DNA from: Bactericera cockerelli
Taxonomy: Eukaryota; Arthropoda; Insecta; Hemiptera; Triozidae
Direction of reading: 5' to 3'
Assembly (NCBI GenBank): GCA_024516035.1
Contig: CM044962.1
Coordinates: forward strand, 4,756,631 to 4,820,630
DNA length: 64,000 bases
Numbering within the stretch: position 1 is the stretch's first letter; each line of letters starts with the position of its first letter. Of this stretch, positions 10,336-19,559 are shown one piece after another. A model generated the notes under the pieces. The model was not told the DNA's origin. It did no database searches and saw only the letters and a list, made by a program, of their open reading frames with translations. The translations under genes were made by a program, and so were the position numbers.

Positions 10336-10439
10336 TAAAAGAAAATTTTTCCTCGACACGATTTTTTTTTTTTCTTTTGAGATGGTATGGTGATTTAAAA
10401 TCAAACTGATCTAAAATTAAACTGATTCAACACAAGTGG

Positions 10440-10605
10440 TTAATGGTCTGATAGTCCAGTTGGTTCGAATTTTTCCTCATTAATTTGAGTTTGTGATTAC
10501 ATAATAATAAGACTCTGAGGGTTAGGTGGTAGAAAATGCTTTGAGAATTAACCTCACATGGTGTTTACCTTACATTAAAGAGTGTTATTATTATTATTAG
10601 TCGGC
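10440..10605 (+). repeat. SINE A copy, head decayed
   Basis: TTTTTCCTCATTAATTTGAG, AAGACTCTGAGGGTTAGGTGG and an ATTATTATTATT end match SINE A. The tRNA-like head is reduced to GTCCAGTTGGTTCGAAT. Confidence 0.75.
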
Positions 10606-11084
10606 GGAAATATTTGCAACAGGTGAAACTGAACTCAGACCCTCAAAATATTTTTGCGTTTCTTTTCGTTATATTCTGTTTTAGGAGGGAGCTGCGCGTT
10701 TATTACCATTAGAGCAGCAAATATATTTACATTATTAACAGAGATTTTATCATCTAACTTCGAAAAGGTTGTGAAATTAACCCTGGACTCGAAACTTGTG
10801 AATGAATGCCTCTGTATATTTATCTGTTTGGTAGAATGTATTTAAATTTCTTTGTGTTATTATATGACAACTTTAGGGGTTATCTCAGCATTACGAAAAC
10901 CCCAATGACATCATTTGACATCAAGACGGGTCGCTCAAATATTAAAAATACATATACATTCAAATCTGGATATAAATGAATTCAAGGCACCAGAATTTTT
11001 TTCCCTTTTATACAGTTTTCTCTTATAAAGAGGATTTATGTGGGAAGCGATTTTAAATGATTATGATAAATAAAAATATATTAT

Positions 11085-11312
11085 TATTATGAGACCTGGT
11101 TGCAGGGTTTCAGATGGTATACCATACTCTTCCACCCAACCCAAAAGGGTTGGCTGGAAGAGATTGCCACGGGCAAAAACCCCGCCCTTTAGGTAGGACA
11201 TTAGTGTTATTTTTTTTTACTTATTTATTTTGTCATTTGTTTATTTTGTCTTAATTTTATACTCTTAACATTGTACTTTGACCTCCTAATAAAGCATACA
11301 ATAATAATAATA
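11085..11312 (+). repeat. Repeat H copy
   Basis: GGAAGAGATTGCCACGGGCAAAAACCCCGCCCTTTAGGTAGG is followed by a T-rich body, CTAATAAAGCATA and the ATAATAATAATA tail. The AATAAA near the end would fit a retroposed tail. Confidence 0.8.
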
Positions 11313-11439
11313 AAAATATATAATACCTAAACTTGTAGTGACCCAATGTGTCTGATGACCTGCATCGCAGGGTTAATGAGGAAAAAAAAACTCATTCTGA
11401 AACAATATTTAAATTTGAATTTTCACCAATTTTCCCTTT

Positions 11440-11690
11440 GTCCCTTTTTTACAAGCTTCTTTTTTTCTCTCTCTCTCTCTTTATTTTCACGCTCTCTCAC
11501 TCTTTTCCTATTTGTAATTTTTATTACTTCCCCTCTTCTCCTTTTCCTTCCCCTCCTCCTCCTTTTCATGAAACTACACCTCCATTTTCTTCCTCTTCCT
11601 GATGCAACTCCTCCACCATTTTCAGTATTTCCTCCATTTTTTCTTCTTCAACTGAACTCATATTCTCTTCTCTCTCTTGTAAAAATAGTG
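11440..11690. repeat. CT-rich tract
   Basis: Pyrimidine-rich plus strand with a short CTCTCTCTCT run and TCC triplets. A poly(T) run of about 26 follows at 11728-11755 and is the tail of the next SINE. Confidence 0.85.
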
Positions 11691-11723
11691 TAGTGGTGTA
11701 GTTCCTGTTAGCTCGGTCTTTTT

Positions 11724-11754
<31 letters not shown>

Positions 11755-11757
<3 letters not shown>

Positions 11758-11930
11758 GTAATTGTGCCCCGAAACCGCTTTCGCATTACTTCAGGGCACT
11801 TTCCCTTTACATCCATGCCATTCTGGAAACGGAAAATTTCGGTCGGAAATTTCCGATCCGGCCGGGATTCGAACCCGCAACCTCCGGGTCAGTAACTAAT
11901 TCTCTTAACCACTGAGCCACGGAGGTCGTT
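11755..11930 (-). repeat. SINE F copy (tRNA-headed)
   Basis: On the minus strand CGACCTCCGTGGCTCAGTGGTTAAGAGAATTAG is a tRNA-like 5' half and GCGGGTTCGAATCCCGG its T arm. The body has GTGCCCTGAAGTAATGCGAAAGC and a poly(A) tail. A second copy is at 58848-59000. Confidence 0.85.
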
Positions 11931-11969
11931 TCATTATTTTTCGTTCTGGAATTACTGAAGAAATACACA

Positions 11970-12165
11970 TGGCTCGAGTTGTCATGCAGAAGGTCCTGAG
12001 TTCGAACCTTGGAGTCAACAAAAAAAATTGAATACAGTTGTTTTCAAGGCATACCTTCCGGTGCTTAATAGTGACAACTATTGTGACATTGTAGGGAGGG
12101 CTTACTACGGGATGGGCAAGCTACAACACAAACCAAAAAAAGCAGCAAAACACTCGTCTTGGAAA
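11970..12165 (+). repeat. SINE E copy, diverged
   Basis: TGAGTTCGAACCTTGG is the B box. ACAGTTGTTTTCAAGGCATA and GGGATGGGCAAGCTACAACACA match the body of SINE E (51050, 45640, 52395). Confidence 0.65.
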
Positions 12166-12304
12166 AAAATATATTTATAAATTATAACCTATATTACCAT
12201 TAATATAATATTAATTATAAAGAGTTTCAACTAAAATATGCTGTTTGGCACTTTAATTGTCGGTATGCTTCCTTCATTATTGGACTCCTGACTTTAGTCC
12301 TGTG

Positions 12305-13340
12305 CAGTGCCGGATTACCCATATGGCGGATTTGGCAGATGCCAAGGGCCCCGCGCTTTAGGGGGCCCCGCGCTTGAGCAGCTTACACTAGATTTTATGA
12401 GATTTTTAAAAAGCTTGCAGTAGGTATTATGAGTTTTTTAAAAGCTTACACTAGGTATTTTTGGATAATGAGTAAGAAGAAGAAATAAAAGGGGAAAAAA
12501 CACACACTCATAGCAAAGTACATAAATTGAAAGAAATGCGCGGGGCCCCCTATTACTATCTACTCCTCGAATCAACCACATGGACACTAGCGGATTACCT
12601 ACTCCCATTGCGGATTTGGTATTTGAGGACCCCGCATTAGCTTACACAAATTATAAGTGTTTTTTAATGGCCTTCAAGTTGGTTTTGCTGGATTTCAATA
12701 TTAAATAAAATCATAGTCAGTTGAGCAAAATATTAAGAGAAAAACCACGGGGCCCCCCTTAAAATTGATCACGTATATGAAAATAAGTAGATCTCTATAA
12801 CATTTGCCTGCGGCTCTTTATATAATATATAAATACATGTATTATATAATTACTCGTATTTGAAAAGAATATAATATTGACGGACGTGATTAATCGCCTT
12901 CGGTAATTTCTGCCATCAAACCCATAAAGTGTCTTCTGAGTGCTCAGTGATCGGCTTTATCGACATCATAACCAATGATCTTCATTATAGACGCCTGAGA
13001 CGCTTTTAATGTTTTTTTCAAGAAATTTTTTTGTATCTATTTTCCGAGTACTTTAACCCATAACTTTGCAAAAATTTCGCCTGCGGCGCCGTCAAATTTA
13101 CTTACATTTTAGATTGTTTTTCAAGACGTGCAATTCTAGTATGTACCGTTAAAAGAAAAAAGGTCTTTGGGCATTTTCGAAATGCATTTTGAAAACGTCG
13201 TTTTGGATACTATTATGGCTTCGGTTTCAAGGTTCTAATTTTAGAACCTTGAAAGTTCATTTTAGAAAAAACTCAGTACAATTTTGGGGCCCCGCGCCTT
13301 GAAAATTCCAAGGGCCCCGCGCAGCCTTAATCCGGCACTG
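12305..13340. mobile_element. Non-autonomous hAT transposon, 1,036 bp
   Basis: The terminal inverted repeats CAGTGCCGGATTA and TAATCCGGCACTG are perfect over 13 bp and flanked by a perfect 8-bp duplication GTCCTGTG (12297-12304 and 13341-13348). Both TIR and duplication length fit the hAT superfamily. Subterminal GGGCCCCGCGC motifs repeat at both ends. There is no transposase frame. The intact duplication suggests a relatively young insertion. Confidence 0.93.
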
Positions 13341-13509
13341 GTCCTGTGTGCATCCTCTCTTCCATACTTGCTCCACTGGACTCCTGACTTTAGTCCTGTG
13401 TGCATCCTCGCTTCACGATAAAATTTAATCTAGGAGTTGTCATCCCACTTTCATATTTTTCTTTTCTTAATTTTCTTTCAGTAAGTATTTTTCATTTTGG
13501 GTCCGTCCA

Positions 13510-13510
13510 C

Positions 13511-13563
<53 letters not shown>

Positions 13564-13920
13564 CTTCTCCTACTCTCTCTCCCTCTCTCTCTTTCTCTCT
13601 CTCTCTTTATCCATCTTTTTCATTTTCTCTTTCCATTTCTTCCTCTACTTTCTCTCTCTATCTCCTTTCTCTCTTTCTTTCTTCTCCTACTCTCTCTCTC
13701 CCTCCCTCTCTACCTCTCCCTCCCTCCCTCCCTCTCTCTCTCTCTCTCTCTCCCTCTCTCTCTCTCCCTCTCTCTCTTTCTCTCTCTCTCTTTATCCATC
13801 TTTTTCATTTTCTCTTTCCATTTCTTCCTCTACTTTCTCTCTCTATCTCCTCTCTCTCTTTCTTTCTTCTCCTACTCTCTCTCTCCCTCCCTCTCTATCT
13901 CTCCCTCCGTCCCTCCCTCT

Positions 13921-13958
<38 letters not shown>

Positions 13959-15330
13959 CCCTCTTCTATCCATCTTTTTCATTTTCTCTTTCCATTTCTT
14001 CTTCTACTTTCTCTCTCTATCTCTCTCTCTCTTTCTTTCCCTACTCTCTATCATTCTCTATGATTCTCTTTTTCATCTTCCTCACATTTTGTCAATTTGT
14101 GTCTTCCCTTTCTCTCTCTCTCTTTATCTCTTTCATTTTCATTTTCTCTTTCTATTTCTTCCTCTACTCTCTCCGTCTTATTTTCTCTTTTTCATCAATC
14201 TGTTTATCAATCTCTCTCCTTCTTATCATTTTTGATTCATCCTTCTCTACCCCCCTTTCGCTTTGTTTTTCTCTCTATCCTCCTTCACCAACTCTCTCCC
14301 TCTCACACCACTTATCTCTCTCTTTTCCTCTCACCACGGTTTCTCCTTCTTGATTCTATCTCTCTCTCTTTCACTCCCTCTTCCTATCTCTTCCATACCT
14401 GTATCTATCCTCCTCTTCAATTTCTTTTTCCCTTTGCTCCATATTTCCTATTCAAATAATACTCATTTCATCGCTCTGAATGGCTGACTTTTTGAGTACA
14501 ACAGCTTCAAAAAAGTAAAAGAGGAAGACAGAGAGCGAGAGAGGGGGCGAAAAATAAATAGAAAGAGAGAGAAGAAGAAAGAGGGAGGGAGAGAAAGAGA
14601 GGGAGAGAAAGGGAGATAAAGAGAGGGGAGACAGAGAAAGAGAGAGAGAAAGGGAGATAAAGAGAGGGGAGACAGAGAAAGAGAGAGAGAAAGGGAGATA
14701 AAGAGAGGGGAGACAGAGAAAGAGAGAGAGGGGAGATAGAGAAATAGGGAGAGAGAGATAGGAGATAGGAAGAGACAGAAAGAGAAAAGGGAGATAGAGA
14801 AATGGGGTGAGGCAAAGGGAAAGAGAGAGGGAGATAGATAAACAAGGAGAGAGAAAGAGAGAGGGAGAAAAATAGGGAGACACGAAAAAAAGAGAGGGGA
14901 GATAGAGAAATAGGGAGAGAGAGAAAGAGAGAGACACAATTGAGTATAAAAAAGAGAGCTAAAAAGTGTGCTCCTGTTCAGGAGGTCACAGCAGTTGCTA
15001 AGGAAGGAGAGATGACAGTAGATTAGTGATGTCAACATAAAAGAGGGAGGGGGAGAGAGGAAGGGAGAGAGAGAGAGAGAGTGGAAGAGAGAAAGAGAGG
15101 AAGAGAGGGAGAGAGAGGGAGAGAGAGAGGAAGAGAGAGAGAAATAAGGTAAAAGCAAGGGGGAAAAGAGGTCCTTTGATAATCATCAAAGGACGAAGAG
15201 ACAGAAAGAGATAAAGAAGACAAGGAGAAGGGACAAAACAGAAATTGGGAGAAGAGGAGAAAGATTTAATAAAGCAGGAGAAACAGAGGTGGAAAGGAAA
15301 GAAATTTGGAAGGAGATTTCACACTCCATT
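13510..15330. repeat. CT tract switching to GA tract (1.8 kb)
   Basis: 13510-14460 is (CT)n-rich with internal repeats of a 200-bp block (TTTATCCATCTTTTTCATTTTC three times). 14515-15330 is the opposite, (GA)n-rich, with AGATAAAGAGAGGGGAGACAG repeated. The strand switch lies near 14465-14515. RNA from here could fold back on itself. All open frames are low complexity. Confidence 0.92.
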
Positions 15331-15495
15331 CGGTGAAAACTCACAAACCTGCTACTCAAATGAACCTTACCCAACCTGAGTGGAGCCAGGAATAGTCAGC
15401 CCAAAGCACGAGGATTCAAATATGAATACTCACCCATCCAAGTCCTATCCTCGTTGGACGTTGCTTAACTTCAGTGACAGAACGAGAACTGGTGT
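15318..15495 (-). repeat. 5S-SINE copy
   Basis: On the minus strand GAAGTTAAGCAACGTCCAACGAGGATAGGACTTGGATGGGTGA is a 5S-like box A to box C stretch. The family body (GGCTGACTATTCCTGGC) follows and runs into the GA tract. Confidence 0.88.
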
Positions 15496-15589
15496 ACTAA
15501 ACATGCCACCGACGCTGGCGAATTTACTGTCATTGAGAAGAGAAAATGTGATACTTGATGACATACAAGAATAAGAATAATAATAATAA

Positions 15590-15735
15590 TACAGTCTTAT
15601 TTATACTACCCGATTAGGACTATCAAGTCCCATTAATCCAGCAGTAAGCACAAGACGTATTTTTATTATTATATCGTAAAATCCCAAATGGGAGGATAAC
15701 TTATCATATCCTGGCTGGGTTCGAACTCGCGACCA
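15590..15735 (-). repeat. SINE B copy, head truncated
   Basis: GCCCGATTAGGACTATCA, ATGGGAGGATAACTTATC and CCTGGCTGGGTTCGAACTCGCGACC match the end, body and B box of SINE B in inverted orientation. The A box half is lost. Confidence 0.8.
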
Positions 15736-15739
15736 AATA

Positions 15740-16725
15740 GGAAGAGAGAAAAAGGAAGAGAGGAAAGAAGTTTTAAGGGGAGGGTTGAGGAAGAGAGAGA
15801 AAGAAAGAAACAGGAACAGAGAAAAAAGAAGAGAGGAAAGGAGGGTTAAGGGAGAGAGAAATGGGAAGAGATAAAAAGGAAGACAGGAAAGGAAGATGAA
15901 GGGAAGGATTAAGTATTAGCGGATGAAAAAATGAGAGAGGACTAATTTACAACTAGGATTAGGGGAGGTTGAGTATTATTCAAGCAGGAAGATTGGAGAC
16001 ACAAATGTCTTGAGAATTGGAATAATTAGAGCGAGAAAAATGAAAAAAACTAATAAAAAAAAAATACTTTGTCAATTTGAGAACCTCATCAGTTGTTAGA
16101 GAAGATGTGATAGTTGTCAAAATTGTATACATAATATATCAAGGGTTACAAATCTGTGCCCTAACAGATTATCCAATATGGCTACCGTTATTAATTCAGA
16201 AACATGTAAGAAGAAAAATCAATTTGTTTTTGTTCTGATGAAATTTCCGTGTTAAAACTAACAAAGATGGCCGATTCTACGGGACAGTATTCAAGCATTA
16301 CGAGTTCTCGGTTACCTCTATTTCTCCATACTGAAAAAACTAATACGTGTTATCAATTTTTCTCTCTTTCAAGTGCTTTTCCAGCACTCATTCCGACTAG
16401 TGTCGGAATTATGCATCAGTAAAAATCCGTGCTCCAAGTTTCATTTGAAACACAGATTAGACGTGAAAAACATTTGAACTTTCGCGAATTCCATTCACGA
16501 GTTGGCGATAAAAGTTTCATTATCTTTTCAAGGTTTGCGAAAAAAAAAATTCAATCTGCACGTACGAAATTTTATCTCTTTCTGTCAAGATTACAAACTA
16601 TTCGGTGTCGAAGTAGCTTTTTGCTTTTAAATGTTTTATTTATTTCTGTAAAGCTTAAAGATTCCTGATTCCTGCTGTGCTGCAACACTCAATTTCTGAT
16701 GCCATTTGATATTTTATGCTAGTAG
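15740..16725. other. Intron, no gene seen
   Basis: A GA-rich stretch (15740-15910) is followed by AT-rich unique-looking sequence. I found no SK-like exon and no second copy of a repeat here. Confidence 0.6.
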
Positions 16726-16728
16726 ATA

Positions 16729-16990
16729 CAGTGTGTTCACAATGTCCATCAACAGGGTACATACGGTGTGTTCTGAATCTGGGAATGTCTATTGCTTGCC
16801 AATATGAAATGGTGGCCAGTTAAAATTGGCATGAACTTACAAAATGGCGACCTCGGAGTAAGTAATTTTAAATATTTTTACAATTTTATTACATTAATTA
16901 ACGCAGGTTTACATGCAATTAATTTAACTTTCTAGCTTGAAATCGTTCAAAATTTAATCTGCTGTTGGTGGACTTAATGAAGACACTGTA
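16729..16990. mobile_element. Tc1/mariner-like MITE
   Basis: The ends CAGTGTGTTCACAATGTCC and, inverted, CAGTGTCTTCATTAAGTCC continue as similar sequence for about 27 bp to CAACAG. TA flanks both sides, which fits a TA target duplication. There is no coding sequence. Confidence 0.75.
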
Positions 16991-17103
16991 TGTACCACTG
17001 ACTCAATTACACGAAGATTGCTGTTTATAAATTGAAAACAGATGAGCCCTTTTTTGGCGAATCCTTTTCAAATTGTTATTCGTGATAACTGCTTAAAAAA
17101 AAT

Positions 17104-17265
17104 GCAATTTGAAATTCAACTTTCATACTGCACAAATTCTTCCGCACAGAAAAGATTCGAATCTTCTACAAATTGCAATTTGAAATTCAACTTTCATACT
17201 GCACAAATTCTTCCGCGCAGAAAAGATTCGAATCTTCTACAAATTGCAATTTGAAATTCAACTTT
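17104..17265. repeat. 71-bp tandem repeat, 2.3 copies
   Basis: Starting GCAATTTGAAATTCAACTTT, the unit repeats at 17104, 17175 and 17246 with almost no change. No splice junction or gene is nearby. Confidence 0.92.
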
Positions 17266-17574
17266 CCTGCTGAACAATTTTTTCCACACAGAGATCATGC
17301 TATCTTTATTACATGAATTTTTTAATAATTCCATTTTTATGCACATTTCATTTTTAACAAATTGGGTGAACTTTAATAAAATATGACTTTTTTTAAATGT
17401 TGAAATAAAAGCACTTGGAATTGCATTTGAATGAATTTGAATGCTGTTAAAAAAAATAAAAATATTAATAATATGTACAAGGTGTTCCCATTACGAATCA
17501 ACTTGTAAGAGCAGGTCCAACACATCATGAACTATCTAATAAGCCCAAATTGCAGGGGGGCATTTTGCCTTGCT

Positions 17575-17990
17575 GAAAAGATATGGCCGAATCAGTCTTT
17601 TTCCCACATATCGATACCCTGGCCCATTTTGTCACAGTTTGTGAGCATTTATGACTAACTGGTAATGTGTGACAATTTTTAAGGAAAAGCCTGTCAGATA
17701 GAGTACTCACAATTTAAAGAAAGGAAAAAAAAGAAAAATTAAATGCTCCAAAAACACTAATTTACTTTCGATTCAAAAGTTCTTTGGTTTTTTTTTTGTT
17801 GATTTTTTAAATGCAGCCAACTCTATCTGAAAATTTAATTTTTTTTTCCTTTCTTTAAATTGTGAGTACTCTATCTGATAGGTTCGTCTCTTGGCTTGCC
17901 CTAGAAAATGTCACACATTACCCAGCTAGTCATAAATGCTCACAAACTACAACAGAACGGACCAAGGGGTCTCGATCTGTGGAAGAAAGA
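17575..17990. repeat. Long hairpin with arms of about 160 bp
   Basis: 17575-17735 and 17840-17990 are inverted copies, sharing GAGTACTCACAATTTAAAGAAAGGAA and TGTGAGCATTTATGACTA. The loop is about 100 bp. It lies just downstream, in transcription order, of the exon A donor array and ends within 25 bp of it. Confidence 0.88.
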
Positions 17991-18013
17991 GAGATTTAGC
18001 CAGGCTAAATGCC

Positions 18014-18656
18014 CTACTGTATCCCGAAGGTAGCTCCTCTTACCATGATCCTGTAGGTAGCTTGTCTTACCATGATCCCGAAGGTAGCTTGTCTTACCAT
18101 AATCCCAACGTAGCTCCTCTTACCATAATCCCGAAGGTAGCTTGTCTTACCGAATAATCCCGGAGGTAACTCCCTTACCGAATAACCCCGAAGGTAGCTT
18201 GACTTACCGAATAATAACGAAGGTAGCTCCCCTTACCGAATAATCCCGAAGGTAGGCTGTCTTACCGACTTACCGTATCATCCCGAAGCTAGCTCCTCTT
18301 ACCATAATCCCGGTCGTGACGGCATTGCACCGCCCACAGTACTTACCTGTGGACGGTGTAGCTCGTATTACCGTATAATCCCAAAGGTAGGCTGTCTTAC
18401 CGACTTACCGTATCATCCTGAAGCTATAGCTCCTCTTACCGAATGATACCGAAGATAGCTCCTCTGGCAATTCAAAAAAGGGAATGCTGTGAGCATAATG
18501 GGGTCCATCCCCGACGATAACAAAATGGACGAAGTTTTCTATTTGTAAAAACTAAATAAAGCATTTGTTTTCCACTCTTGAAAAAGCTCCTCTTACCGAG
18601 TAATCCCGAATCAAGCTCCTCTTACCGAATGATCCCGAAGGTAGCTCTCCTCTTAC
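18014..18656. repeat. Irregular tandem array made of pore exon A donor sites
   Basis: Units of about 26-30 bp follow the pattern cttaccRNaatcccgaaggtagctcct. On the gene's strand they read GGGATYATG|gtaagrggagct, as at the real exon A donor. Copies near 18030-18080 keep GATCATG|gtaag, and others have diverged. A foreign segment at about 18477-18586 interrupts the array. At 18300-18342 the repeat extends into coding sequence and reproduces about 35 bp of the end of exon A with a few changes. Confidence 0.93.
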
Positions 18657-18792
18657 CATGATCCCGGTCGTGACGGCAATTCCCCGCCCACAGTACGTGT
18701 TGGGCACAATGTCTCCGAAGCCCACGCTAAGGAACGTGATCGCGATGAGCCACATCGAGTTTAGGAGGTTGGCGTGGTCTTCATCGTGAAAC
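18657..18792 (-). CDS. SK: SK channel pore exon A (GFG filter), alternative
   Basis: One base completes Arg, followed by 45 residues from [14 protein letters not shown] to VTTGIM. It contains the pore helix MWLIAITFL, the filter SVGFGD, the outer mouth [10 protein letters not shown] and the start of S6. GFG filters conduct K+ in other channel families such as ERG. The acceptor is CTCCTGCAG| and the donor is ATCATG|gtaaga. It ends in phase 0 and joins [12 protein letters not shown] of the next exon. It is a 136-nt homologue of exon B. If spliced after exon B, the reading becomes Val-Ser-Arg-stop, so joint inclusion would truncate the channel. An array of copies of its donor (18014-18656) begins at its 3' edge, including a stranded 43-bp fragment of this exon at 18300-18342. 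Confidence 0.95.
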
Positions 18793-18905
18793 CTGCAGGA
18801 GGCGTGGCCAGAACACAGGGACAGGGACGAGTGAGAACATGACATACAGTAGGGGTTGGGTGGAAGAGAATAAACCCGCCCATTAGGAAGGACATTGAAT
18901 ATTAA

Positions 18906-19067
18906 CCTCTTCGCGCCCGACACCAATTTTTGTTTTGTAGTACAAAGTGACCGGTGGCCTCGCCCGAGGACAAACATTTTATGCTACTTGGTAGTATAAA
19001 TTTATAGCTTGGGCACTTAGGACTATAAAATAAATGTGTTCTCACGAGGACATTGGGCGCGAAGAGG
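18906..19067. mobile_element. piggyBac-like MITE, 162 bp
   Basis: The termini CCTCTTCGCGCCC and GGGCGCGAAGAGG are perfect. The left flank is TTAA and the right flank TTAT, so a TTAA duplication with one change is likely. It ends 113 bp upstream of the exon A acceptor. There is no coding capacity. Confidence 0.7.
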
Positions 19068-19107
19068 TTATGAGCGCGGTAGCACTCAACCCCCGCCAAG
19101 TTAATAC

Positions 19108-19232
19108 GGAAGAGAATGCCGTTGGCATTAGCACCGCCCTTGATCAAGTTTTGTTTATTTAATCTCATTTTCTATGTATTGTAATATTCTATGTAAATAA
19201 AACTTGATCCAATATGTTTAATAATAACTAGC
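19108..19232 (+). repeat. Repeat I copy
   Basis: Second copy of the family described at 6632, with the same GAATGCCGTTGGCATTAGC start and AAAACTTGATCCAATATGTTTAAT end. Confidence 0.78.
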
Positions 19233-19239
19233 AGCACTG

Positions 19240-19555
19240 TGGCTAGACTAGACATCGATGCATGACCGTACCAGGTAAAAGAAAAAGAGTAAGCATACAA
19301 AATTTCAGCTCAATTGGTTCAGTAGAAATCGATTGGGAGTTATCTGTCTGTCCCGGTAGCTCAGTGGTAAAGGTGGCACTCTGTGAATCCAGAGATTCCA
19401 GATGTCGTGGGTTCGAAACCCAGCCGGGACATGACAAGTTATCATCCCATATTGGATTTTTACCACATAATAATATGTCTTGGGCTTACTGCTGGAATAT
19501 TGGGACTTTAATAGTCCCAATCGGGCAGTATAAATAAGGCGATATTATTATTAGT
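19240..19555 (+). repeat. SINE B, longest copy
   Basis: A 100-bp leader (CATGACCGTACCAGGTAAAAG to TGGGAGTTATCTG) precedes a tRNA-like head. The ends GTCCCGG and CCGGGAC pair perfectly, the A box is TAGCTCAGTGG and the B box GGTTCGAAACC. The body ends AATCGGGCAGTATAAATAAGGCG and ATTATTATTA. The same leader occurs inverted at 33695-33790, so it belongs to the element. Confidence 0.88.
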
Positions 19556-19559
19556 AGTA

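Noticed and set aside
13400..15223. Long Ser/Leu/Phe open frames on both strands
   Set aside because: They follow (CT)n and (GA)n exactly, occur in several frames at once and have no flanking exon signals. The same holds for 5515-6039, 9520-9968, 46750-49413, 51399-51704, 52427-53152, 54521-55604 and 63161-63507.
19350..19432. Functional tRNA gene
   Set aside because: The acceptor stem (GTCCCGG/CCGGGAC) and both boxes are good, but I cannot fold a normal anticodon arm, and several copies share a long non-tRNA body and tail. It is a SINE head. The same reasoning applies to the heads at 11880, 32664, 45850, 49430 and 51060.
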